Assembly: GCF_000364705.1 (NCBI RefSeq) | Contig: NZ_AQOH01000370.1 | Span: 1 to 37,140 of the forward strand | Reading direction: 5' to 3' | Origin: Pseudomonas fuscovaginae SE-1 | GTDB lineage: Bacteria > Pseudomonadota > Gammaproteobacteria > Pseudomonadales > Pseudomonadaceae | Length of the DNA stretch: 37,140 bases | Shown: positions 23,506 through 31,174 of the stretch, one piece after another | Position numbering within the stretch: position 1 is the stretch's first letter | How the letters are laid out: every line of letters begins with the position of its first letter | Notes under the pieces: model-generated | Database searches by the model: none | What the model was told of the DNA's origin: nothing | What the model saw: only the letters and a program-made list of their open reading frames with translations | Translations under genes and position numbers: made by a program

Positions 23506-23553
23506 GGCATTCGCCCCCGGCTTGAAGCGAGGGCGAATGCCTAGGGCTTTTTT
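23506..23553 (-). promoter_or_regulatory. Programmed -1 ribosomal frameshift signal (chlI-chlD type)
   Basis: On the minus strand the ATPase gene ends CCA AAA AAG CCC TAG. This contains the slippery heptamer A AAA AAG (23553-23547) in the correct phase, the same heptamer used by E. coli dnaX. After a 5-nt spacer comes a perfect 11-bp stem GGCATTCGCCC / GGGCGAATGCC (23541-23531 and 23516-23506) with a 14-nt loop. A -1 slip enters the VWA frame exactly (next codon GCC at 23547-23545) and yields a fused product of 336 + 220 = 556 residues; no slip gives the 337-aa ATPase. There is no strong Shine-Dalgarno-like stimulator 10-14 nt upstream. Programmed -1 frameshifting of chlD genes has been reported in other bacteria as far as I recall. 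Confidence 0.88.
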
Positions 23554-24554
23554 GGCCAGCTCGGTATTTCCCGACGAGCCCCCACCGCCATGGCCTTGGC
23601 CGGCAGCTCACCCCATTGTCCCTGGCCCTGCTCCGCGCTCTGTGCCGGGTTCGACTGGCTCGGCGGCGAACTGGCCGGGCTGGTCGCCGAAGTGGCAGGT
23701 GAAGACTCACGACGCCGGTGACGCAGGGCAAACTCGGCAACCGCCTCGATGTCCTCGTCGGCGATCCGCGTGCCCCCCCGCCAGGCGGCATGGGCACGGG
23801 CCGCGCGCAGCCAGACCAGGTCGGCACGCAAGCCGTCGACCCCGGCGGCAAAACAGCGCTCGCTGATCACCGTCATCGCCCGGTCATCCAGGTCGATCTG
23901 CGCCAACAACGTCCGGGCCCGCTCGCAGCGCTCGCGCAATGCCTGCTGTTGTGGCGCCCACTGCTCACAGAAGGCCTGCGGATCGCTGTCGAAATCCAGC
24001 CGCCGACGAATGATCCGCGTCCGCTCGGCCGGTTCCGGCTGGCCGCTCAGGGCGACATTCAGGCCGAAACGGTCGAGCAACTGGGGCCGCAACTCGCCTT
24101 CCTCGGGGTTCATCGTGCCGATCAGCACGAAACGCGCCGCATGCCGATGGGAGATACCGTCACGTTCCACCAGGTTGGTGCCGCTGGCTGCCACATCGAG
24201 CAGCAGGTCTACCAGATGATCGGCCAGCAGGTTCACCTCATCGACGTAGAGCACGCCGCCATCGGCCTTCGCCAGTACCCCCGGGGAAAACTGCGCGCGG
24301 CCCTCGCCCAGCGCGGCATCCAGGTCTAGGCTGCCGACCAGACGCTCCTCGGTGGCACCAAGGGGCAAGGTGACGAACTGCCCGCTGGCCAGCAGATCGG
24401 CCAGGCCACGGGCCAGGGTCGACTTGGCCATGCCACGCGGCCCTTCGATCAGTACGCCACCGATCTTCGGATCGATGGCGGTCAGGCACAGCGCCAGCTT
24501 CAGCGCATCGGCACCCACTACCGCCGACAGCGGGAAATGCGGGGAGTCACTCAT
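23541..24554 (-). CDS. ChlI-like AAA+ ATPase of cobalt chelatase; N-terminal part of frameshift fusion
   Basis: A 337-aa AAA+ protein of the Mg-chelatase ChlI/BchI family. Walker A is GPRGMAKST (residues 38-46), the Walker B region GGVLYVDEVNLL (99-110), and the hallmark GTMNPEEGELRPQLLDRFGL (146-165) contains sensor 1 and arginine residues. The C-terminal 60 residues are a Ser/Pro/Gln-rich linker, typical of the region joining the ATPase and VWA domains in ChlD proteins. The reading stops at TAG 23541, immediately after a slippery A AAA AAG. Together with the -1 VWA frame it would make a ChlID-type 556-aa protein. Both forms are likely needed with CobN for cobalt insertion into hydrogenobyrinate diamide. 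It starts 12 bp after the cobN stop, with GAGGT upstream. Confidence 0.93.
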   Translation of the reverse strand: MSDSPHFPLSAVVGADALKLALCLTAIDPKIGGVLIEGPRGMAKSTLARGLADLLASGQFVTLPLGATEERLVGSLDLDAALGEGRAQFSPGVLAKADGGVLYVDEVNLLADHLVDLLLDVAASGTNLVERDGISHRHAARFVLIGTMNPEEGELRPQLLDRFGLNVALSGQPEPAERTRIIRRRLDFDSDPQAFCEQWAPQQQALRERCERARTLLAQIDLDDRAMTVISERCFAAGVDGLRADLVWLRAARAHAAWRGGTRIADEDIEAVAEFALRHRRRESSPATSATSPASSPPSQSNPAQSAEQGQGQWGELPAKAMAVGARREIPSWPKKP

Positions 24555-24566
24555 CGGGCATGTACC

Positions 24567-27500
24567 TCAGGAATCTTCTTCAATATCCAGCAGCAGGTTT
24601 TCCAGCGCTTCGCGGTATTCGCCCGGCTCGCTCCACAGACCGCGCTGCTGGGCTTCCAGCAGGCGCTCGGTCATGTCGCGCAAGGCATGGGGGTTGTGCT
24701 CGCGGACGAACTCGCGGGTATCGGCATCCAGCAGATAGGCATCGGCCAACAACGCGTACTGGTGATCGTCGATCAGGTGGCTGGTGGCGTCGAAGGCAAA
24801 CAGGTTGTCGACCGTCGCCGCCAGCTCGAAGGCACCCTTGTAGCCATGGCGCTTGACCCCGTCGATCCACTTGGGATTGGCCGCCCGCGAGCGGATCACC
24901 CGGTTCAACTCCTCCTTGAGGGTGCGGATCTTCGGCAGGTCCGGCTGGCTGTGGTCGCCATGATAACTCGCCGCGGTTTCGCCACTGAGGCTTTCCACCG
25001 CGGCCAGCATGCCGCCCTGGAACTGGTAGTAATCGTTGGAATCGAGCAGGTCGTGCTCGCGGTTGTCCTGGTTGTGCAGCACCGCCTGGACCTGGCTCAG
25101 GCGCCGGGCGAACAACTCGCGGGCCGCCGTGCCTTCGTCGGCACCGCCATAGGCGTAGCCCCCCCAGTTCAGGTAAACCTCGGCGAGGTCTTCGCGGCTC
25201 TGCCACAGGCGCCCGTCGATGGCATTCTGCACGCCCGCGCCATAGGCGCCCGGCTTGGCGCCGAACACCCGCCAGCCGGCCTGGCGCGCAGCCTGTTCGG
25301 CATCCAGGCCGCCGGCCTGCAGTTGTTCGCGCTCCTGGCGGACCCGGGCGGCCAGCGGGTTCAGGTCCTCGGGTTCGTCCAAAGCCGCCACCGCCTGCAC
25401 CGCCGCGTCGAACAGGCGGATCAGGTTGGCGAAGGCATCGCGGAAGAAGCCCGAAACCCGCAAGGTCACGTCCACCCGCGGGCGATCGAGCAGGCTCAGC
25501 GGCAGGATCTCGAAGTCGTCGACCCGTTGGCTGCCCGTGGCCCACACCGGCCGCACGCCCATCAGGGCCATGGCCTGGGCGATGTCGTCGCCGCCGGTGC
25601 GCATGGTCGCCGTGCCCCAGACCGAGAGGCCGAGCTGGCGCAGGTGGTCGCCGTGATCCTGCAAGTGCCGTTCGAGAATCAGGTTGGCCGACTGGAAACC
25701 GATGCGCCAGGCCGTGGTGGTCGGCAGGTTGCGCACGTCCACGGAGAAAAAGTTGCGCCCGGTCGGCAGCACGTCCAGCCGCCCGCGGCTCGGCGCGCCA
25801 CTCGGCCCGGCCGGGACGAAGCGCCCTTCGAGGGCGGCGAGCAGACCGCGCATCTCCGCCGGGCCGCAGGCATCGAGCCGTGGCGCGACGTGCTCCAGCA
25901 GGCCGTCGATGATGCTGCGCACATCGGCCCACGGTTCGCTGTCCGGCACCTCGGCAACGCCCGCCAGGGAGCGCTCGATCAGTGTCGCGGCATACCCTTC
26001 CAGGCGCTCGCGGGTATCGCCCGCGGTCCGCCAGACGGCTTCGTCGAGCACCCGCAGCGCCTCCGGGCGGCGCCCCGTCCATGGCTCGGCCAAGGCACAG
26101 TCGAGCGGATCGAAGCCCAGCTCGAAGGCCTTGGCCAGGGCCCGCAGCAGGCTCGACCGGGCTCCGCGCCCATCACCGCGGGGAATGCGCAGCAAGGCCA
26201 GCAGGGTATCGATGCGCAGCCGTCCCTGTGGCGACTCGCCGAACACGTGCAGGCCGTCACGGATCTGCGACTCCTTGAGGTCGCAGAGGTAGGTGTCCAG
26301 GCGCGGCAACCAGATCGCCGCGTCGGCATCGCTGTCGAGCCCGGCATCCAGTTGCAGTTCACGGTCGATCCGCGTCTCGCGCACCAGCTTGAGAATGTCC
26401 CGTTGCAGTTCCCGGGCCCGCCGGGGGTCGAGCAGTTGCGCTTCGTAGTATTCGTCGGCCAGCAACTCCAGGTCGCGCAGCGGGCCGTAGGTTTCGGCAC
26501 GGGTCAGCGGCGGCATCAGGTGGTCGATGATCACCGCCTGGGTTCGGCGCTTGGCCTGGGCGCCCTCGCCCGGATCGTTGACGATGAACGGATAGATATT
26601 CGGCAACGGCCCCAGCAGCGCGTCCGGCCAGCAGTTTTCCGACAGCCCGACGCCCTTGCCCGGCAGCCACTCCAGGTTGCCGTGCTTGCCGACATGGATC
26701 ACGGCATGGGCACCATAGCGCTGGCGCAGCCAGAAATAGAACGCCAGGTAGCCATGGGGCGGGACCAGGTCCGGATCGTGGTAGACCGCACTCGGGTCGA
26801 CCTGGTAACCCCGCGCCGGCTGGATCCCGACGAAAGTCAGGCCCAGGCGCAGCCCGGCGACCATCATCCGTCCGTCACGGAACATCGGGTCGTGTTCCGC
26901 ACCTCCCCAGCGGGCCAGCACCGCCTGGCGATTGGCCTCGGGCAGTTGCTCGAACAGCGCCTGGTATTCGGCCAGCGCCAGGCTCTGCTGGCAGGGTCGC
27001 AGGTCGAGGCTGTCGAGGTCGTTGCTGACGCCACCGAGCAAGGCCTGGATCAGCCCGGTGCCGCTCTCGGGCAGTTCGGTGCCAACCGGGTAGCCCTGGC
27101 CCTGCAAGGCGCGCAGGATATTCAGCGCCGCGGCGGGCGTGTCCAGGCCGACCCCGTTGCCGATGCGGCCGTCGCGGGTCGGGTAGTTGGCCAGGACCAG
27201 GGCGATACGCTTGTCGCCGTTGTCCAGCCGCGCCAGTTCGACCCAGCGCCGCGCCAGCCCGGCGACGAAGTCCATGCGCTCGGGCCGCGCGCGGTAGCAG
27301 ACCACGTCACTCTGGCTGCGCTCGCTGCGCCAGGCCAGGTCCTTGAAGCTGATCGGCCGGCTGATGATGCGGCCGTCCAGTTCCGGCAAGGCGATGTGCA
27401 TCGCCAGGTCGCGCGGGCCCAGGCCCTGCTCGCTGGCTTGCCAGCCGGGCTCGTTGTCCTGGGCGCAGATCGCCTGGATCACCGGGATATCACGGCGGAA

Positions 27501-28391
27501 CGGCCGCAGATGCGGCGCCTCGGGGGTCGATTGGGCGAAACCGGTGGTGTTGAGGATCACCGCCGCCGACACTTCATCCAGCCAATCCTCGACCACCGCC
27601 AGGCAACCCGGCTCCTTCAGACTGGCCACGGCGATCGGCAACGGGTTCAGCCCGGCCGCCTGCAGGCGCTGGCAGAACACGTCGACAAAGGCGGTATTGG
27701 CCGCCTGCAGGTGCGAGCGATAGAACAACAGTGCCGCTACCGGCAGCCCGGGCCGCCAATCGGCCTGCCACTGCGCCAGTTGCGTCTTCGCGGCGGTCCG
27801 ACGCATCGGTGAATCCGGCTCCCAGGGTGGGGTGGCGCTCGCAGTCCGGGGGTGATAAATCGCCGTGCGCGGCAACGCGCGCGGCTCCTGCCACGGATAG
27901 TCGCGTCCCAGCCAGATACTGGCCAGGCAACTATACAACTGCAGGGCGTTGCCCAGGCCGCCCTGGCGCAGGAAATGCCAGAGACGCTCGGCCTCAGCTG
28001 CCGGAACGTTGCCCAGGGCGCTCAGTTCCGGGTCGGGGCGGTCGTCGCCCGGCACCAGGATCAGCGTCACGCCGCGCTCGGCCAGTTGCACCAGGCGTTC
28101 GATGCCGTAGCGCCAGTAACCGATGCCGCCGTGCAACGACAACAGGATCACCCTGGCATGTTGCAGCACCTGGTCGACGTACAGGTCGACCGAGGCGTGG
28201 TTCTGCACCTGCATCGGGTTGGCCAGGCGCAGGCTGGGGTAGTCGTCCGGCAGTTGCTGCGCCGCTTCGGCGAGCAACGCCAGGCTGGAGTCGCCGCTGC
28301 ACAGGATCACCAGTTCGGCGGGAGTTTGCCCAAGGTCGGCAATGTTGTCATCCGACACGAAACCGCCGGGCTGGGTCCTGAGCAGGTGCAT
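24567..28391 (-). CDS. cobN: Cobaltochelatase large subunit CobN
   Basis: A 1274-aa cytoplasmic protein of the CobN/BchH family. The conserved segments HVGKHGNLEWLPGKGVGLS and GIQPARGYQVDPSAVYHDPD lie in the central catalytic body, and KRHGYKGAFELAATVDNLFAFDAT close to the C-terminus. CobN binds hydrogenobyrinic acid a,c-diamide and cobalt in the aerobic route to vitamin B12, driven by the AAA+ partner subunits. The length matches CobN of other pseudomonads. It starts at ATG 28391, five bases after the cobW stop, and is followed by the ChlI-like gene. The canonical CobS and CobT partner genes are absent here; the ChlI/ChlD-like pair evidently takes their place. Confidence 0.97.
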   Translation of the reverse strand: MHLLRTQPGGFVSDDNIADLGQTPAELVILCSGDSSLALLAEAAQQLPDDYPSLRLANPMQVQNHASVDLYVDQVLQHARVILLSLHGGIGYWRYGIERLVQLAERGVTLILVPGDDRPDPELSALGNVPAAEAERLWHFLRQGGLGNALQLYSCLASIWLGRDYPWQEPRALPRTAIYHPRTASATPPWEPDSPMRRTAAKTQLAQWQADWRPGLPVAALLFYRSHLQAANTAFVDVFCQRLQAAGLNPLPIAVASLKEPGCLAVVEDWLDEVSAAVILNTTGFAQSTPEAPHLRPFRRDIPVIQAICAQDNEPGWQASEQGLGPRDLAMHIALPELDGRIISRPISFKDLAWRSERSQSDVVCYRARPERMDFVAGLARRWVELARLDNGDKRIALVLANYPTRDGRIGNGVGLDTPAAALNILRALQGQGYPVGTELPESGTGLIQALLGGVSNDLDSLDLRPCQQSLALAEYQALFEQLPEANRQAVLARWGGAEHDPMFRDGRMMVAGLRLGLTFVGIQPARGYQVDPSAVYHDPDLVPPHGYLAFYFWLRQRYGAHAVIHVGKHGNLEWLPGKGVGLSENCWPDALLGPLPNIYPFIVNDPGEGAQAKRRTQAVIIDHLMPPLTRAETYGPLRDLELLADEYYEAQLLDPRRARELQRDILKLVRETRIDRELQLDAGLDSDADAAIWLPRLDTYLCDLKESQIRDGLHVFGESPQGRLRIDTLLALLRIPRGDGRGARSSLLRALAKAFELGFDPLDCALAEPWTGRRPEALRVLDEAVWRTAGDTRERLEGYAATLIERSLAGVAEVPDSEPWADVRSIIDGLLEHVAPRLDACGPAEMRGLLAALEGRFVPAGPSGAPSRGRLDVLPTGRNFFSVDVRNLPTTTAWRIGFQSANLILERHLQDHGDHLRQLGLSVWGTATMRTGGDDIAQAMALMGVRPVWATGSQRVDDFEILPLSLLDRPRVDVTLRVSGFFRDAFANLIRLFDAAVQAVAALDEPEDLNPLAARVRQEREQLQAGGLDAEQAARQAGWRVFGAKPGAYGAGVQNAIDGRLWQSREDLAEVYLNWGGYAYGGADEGTAARELFARRLSQVQAVLHNQDNREHDLLDSNDYYQFQGGMLAAVESLSGETAASYHGDHSQPDLPKIRTLKEELNRVIRSRAANPKWIDGVKRHGYKGAFELAATVDNLFAFDATSHLIDDHQYALLADAYLLDADTREFVREHNPHALRDMTERLLEAQQRGLWSEPGEYREALENLLLDIEEDS

Positions 28392-28395
28392 GGGG

Positions 28396-29463
28396 TCAGG
28401 CCGTCAGCGCGGCGCGCAGGGTCGATTCGAGCAGTGCCGCATCCAGTTCCTGGCCGATCAGCACCAGGCGGGTCACGCGCGGCTCGTCGGCGCCCCAGGC
28501 ACGGTCGAAGTGCTTGTCGAACCGGGTACCCACGCCCTGGATCAGCAGGCGCATCGGCTTGTTCGGGATCGCCGCGAAACCCTTGACCCGCAGGATCCCG
28601 TGCTTGACCACCAGTTGCGTCAGGGCATCGAGCAGCAGGCTTTCATCGGCCTGCGGCAGGTCGATGGAGATCGAGTCGAAGGCATCGTGGTCGTGGTCGT
28701 CATGATCGTCACCGTCGTGGTGGTGATCGTGATGGCTGTGACGGCTGTCGATATGTTCCTCGGAGCCGGCGCCCAGGCCGAGCAGCACGTTCAACGGCAG
28801 GCGACCGCTGCTGGCCTCGACGATCTTCACCGCCGGTGGCAGTTCCTCGGCCACTTCCAGGCGCACCTTGGCCAGATCCTCGGGAGCGATCAGGTCGGTC
28901 TTGTTGAGAATCACCAGGTCGGCGCTGGACAACTGGTCGGCGAACAGTTCATGCAGCGGCGACTCGTGGTCCAGGTTCGGGTCGAGCTGGCGCTGGGCGT
29001 CCACCTGGTCGGGGAACGCGGCGAAGGTGCCGGCGGCCACCGCCGGGCTGTCGACCACGGTGATCACCGCGTCGACGGTGCAGGCACTGCGGATTTCCGG
29101 CCACTGGAACGCCTGGACCAGCGGCTTGGGCAGTGCCAGGCCGGAGGTTTCGATAAGGATATGGTCGAGGTCGCCGCGCCGTGCCACCAACTCACGCATC
29201 ACCGGGAAGAACTCTTCCTGCACGGTGCAGCAGAGACAGCCGTTGGCCAGTTCGAAAACGCGGCCGACCGCCTCTTCCTCGGAGCAACCGATGGAGCACT
29301 GCTTGAGGATTTCGCCGTCGATACCGAGTTCGCCGAACTCGTTGACGATCACCGCGATGCGACGGCCCTGGGCGTTGTCCAGCATGTGGCGCAACAAGGT
29401 GGTCTTGCCCGAGCCGAGAAAGCCGGTGACGATGGTGACGGGAAGCTTGGTCAGTGTTTTCAT
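28396..29463 (-). CDS. cobW: Cobalamin-associated GTPase metallochaperone CobW
   Basis: A 355-aa G3E-family GTPase. Walker A is GFLGSGKTT (14-22), the metal-binding CxCC motif is GCLCC (75-79), and the guanine specificity motif is NKTD. A histidine/aspartate-rich insertion (SRHSHHDHHHDGDDHDDHDH, around 240-262) can bind cobalt or zinc. The C-terminal CobW_C domain includes GILRVKGFAAIPNKPMRLLI. CobW is thought to load Co(II) for the cobalt chelatase; the operon, led by a cobalamin riboswitch and followed by cobN, fits this. The start ATG 29463 is preceded by AAAGGGC; the longer reading from 29676 would lie inside the riboswitch. Confidence 0.96.
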   Translation of the reverse strand: MKTLTKLPVTIVTGFLGSGKTTLLRHMLDNAQGRRIAVIVNEFGELGIDGEILKQCSIGCSEEEAVGRVFELANGCLCCTVQEEFFPVMRELVARRGDLDHILIETSGLALPKPLVQAFQWPEIRSACTVDAVITVVDSPAVAAGTFAAFPDQVDAQRQLDPNLDHESPLHELFADQLSSADLVILNKTDLIAPEDLAKVRLEVAEELPPAVKIVEASSGRLPLNVLLGLGAGSEEHIDSRHSHHDHHHDGDDHDDHDHDAFDSISIDLPQADESLLLDALTQLVVKHGILRVKGFAAIPNKPMRLLIQGVGTRFDKHFDRAWGADEPRVTRLVLIGQELDAALLESTLRAALTA

Positions 29464-29577
29464 CGGGATGCCCTTTGGCGAAAAGTAGCGGGCATGCGGG
29501 ACGAAAGCCGCCGCCTTGCGCAGGCGCGGAGAGATTCGCCACCGGATCACCCCGCCCGGTTCAAGTGAAATTCTGTC

Positions 29578-29779
29578 ACGAGGCAGGTCTCCTGGCTCGC
29601 GGCGGGTGTTCGGAGATGGCCCGATCACCGGGTCCTGCGCCTTCCCACCCCAAGGGGCAGTGGCTGGCAACCACACAGGCCACCAGGCAGGACACTCGAA
29701 CCGCTCACAGTTGCGGGGGCAGCCGCGGCTTTCCGCGTTCCCGTCTTAGCTTCGGCCGGATGCCGAAGAACCTCGAACC
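29578..29779 (-). ncRNA. Cobalamin (B12) riboswitch
   Basis: On the minus strand the conserved B12 box AGCCAGGAGACCTGCC is present (29582-29597), with the upstream core GGGAACGCGGAAAGCCGCGG and GCCCCCGCAACTGTGA and the GCCACTG element of the AdoCbl class. It lies in the leader of cobW, about 115 nt before the start. Binding of cobalamin should lower expression of the cobW-cobN-chelatase operon. Confidence 0.93.
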
Positions 29780-29783
29780 TGCA

Positions 29784-29812
29784 AGGCTACGCAGTGCGCG
29801 GGAACAGGTCAA
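29784..29812 (-). promoter_or_regulatory. Sigma-70 promoter of the cobW operon
   Basis: TTGACC (-35) and TAGCCT (-10) are separated by 17 bp on the minus strand, with the predicted start at about 29777, exactly at the 5' end of the cobalamin riboswitch. Confidence 0.6.
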
Positions 29813-29880
29813 TCTCGAGCGCCGCTGTGGTTTAATTGCGCCCCCTTTTTCGCCGCGCCCGTTTCAAGGAATCACCGCTC

Positions 29881-31170
29881 ATGAGTGCCAACGACACCAC
29901 CACCGTCCTGGTCATCGGTTATGTCTGGCCCGAACCCCGCTCCTCGGCCGCCGGGGGGCACATGATGCAGATCCTCGAAAGCTTCCTCGAGGCCGGCTGG
30001 CGCATCACCTTCGCCAGCCCCGCCAGCGTCGGCGAACACAAGGCCGACCTGCAAGGCCTGGGGATCGACGAACAGGCCATCGAACTCAACAACGGCAGTT
30101 TCGACACTTTCATCAGTGCACTGCGGCCGGATGTGGTGCTGTTCGACCGCTTCATGATGGAAGAGCAGTTCGGCTGGCGGGTGGAGAAACACTGCCCCGA
30201 CGCCATCCGCGTGCTGGAGACCTCGGACCTGCAAAGCCTGCGCGACGCCCGTCGGCAGCAGCTCAAGGAGCGCCTGAAAGCCGACCCGGACCCGAACGAC
30301 TTCAGCACGCTGTTTGCCCCCGACCTGCCGCAGGTGTTCCAGCAGATGAGCGAAACCGATCAGGCCCGGCGGGAGATCGCGGCGATCTACCGCTCGGACC
30401 TGAGCCTGATGATCTCCGATGTCGAGATTCGCCTGCTGACCGAGCAGTTCCGGCTACCGCCGGCGCTGCTGCACTGGTGTCCGCTGATGCTCGATCAGCC
30501 CGGTGCCTTGCGGCCGTTCGAGCAGCGCGCGCATTTCCTCAGCATCGGCAACTTCCGCCATGCACCGAACTGGGACGCGGTGCTCTGGATGAAAACCACC
30601 CTCTGGCCGCTGATCCGCCAGCAGTTGCCGGGCGCGCAACTGCATGTCTATGGCGCCTACACGCCGCCCAAGGCCACCGCGTTGCATAACCCGGCCCAGG
30701 GTTTCCATGTGCTGAACTGGGCCGAGGACGCCCTGCAGGTCATGAGTGCGGCGCGCATCTGTCTGGCCCCGCTGCGCTTTGGCGCCGGGATCAAGGGCAA
30801 GCTCGCCGACGCCATGCTCTGCGGAACCCCGAACGTCACCACGCCGATCGGCGCCGAAGCCATGCACGGCGAGTTGCCCTGGCCCGGAGCGGTCGAGACC
30901 CGCGCAGAGGCCCTGGCCAGCGCCGCAGTCCAGTTGTACCAGGACCCGCTGGCCTGGCAGCGGGCCCAGAACGCTGGCCTGGCCCTGCTGGCCGCCCGCT
31001 TCGACCGACGCCAGCACGGTCCGGCTCTGGTGGCGCGTATCGAGCAGTGCCGGCAACGACTGGCGCAACATCGGCGTGACAACTTCACCGGGGCGATGCT
31101 GCGGCATCACCACCACAAGAGCACCCAATACATGGCCCAGTGGATCGAGGCGAAGAACCGCAAGGCTTGA
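29881..31170 (+). CDS. Glycosyltransferase (GT4-like)
   Basis: A 429-aa cytoplasmic protein with a two-Rossmann GT-B pattern. The N-terminal half begins VLVIGYVWPEPRSSAAGGHMMQILESF, the acceptor-side segment of GT4 enzymes; the C-terminal nucleotide-sugar domain has FLSIGNFRHAPNWDAV and the LRFGAGIKGKLADAMLCGTP segment, with Glu/Gly/Pro residues that contact the donor phosphate. A histidine cluster (RHHHHKS) lies near the C-terminus. The start ATG 29881 has AAGGA about 9 nt upstream. It diverges from the cobW promoter and converges on the hydrolase gene. The glycan it builds is unknown; no other polysaccharide genes adjoin it apart from the hydrolase. Confidence 0.88.
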   Translation: MSANDTTTVLVIGYVWPEPRSSAAGGHMMQILESFLEAGWRITFASPASVGEHKADLQGLGIDEQAIELNNGSFDTFISALRPDVVLFDRFMMEEQFGWRVEKHCPDAIRVLETSDLQSLRDARRQQLKERLKADPDPNDFSTLFAPDLPQVFQQMSETDQARREIAAIYRSDLSLMISDVEIRLLTEQFRLPPALLHWCPLMLDQPGALRPFEQRAHFLSIGNFRHAPNWDAVLWMKTTLWPLIRQQLPGAQLHVYGAYTPPKATALHNPAQGFHVLNWAEDALQVMSAARICLAPLRFGAGIKGKLADAMLCGTPNVTTPIGAEAMHGELPWPGAVETRAEALASAAVQLYQDPLAWQRAQNAGLALLAARFDRRQHGPALVARIEQCRQRLAQHRRDNFTGAMLRHHHHKSTQYMAQWIEAKNRKA

Positions 31171-31174
31171 AGCC

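Noticed and set aside
24537..27812. 1091-aa open frame on the plus strand opposite cobN
   Set aside because: Antisense to cobN; no ribosome binding site and no recognisable motif.
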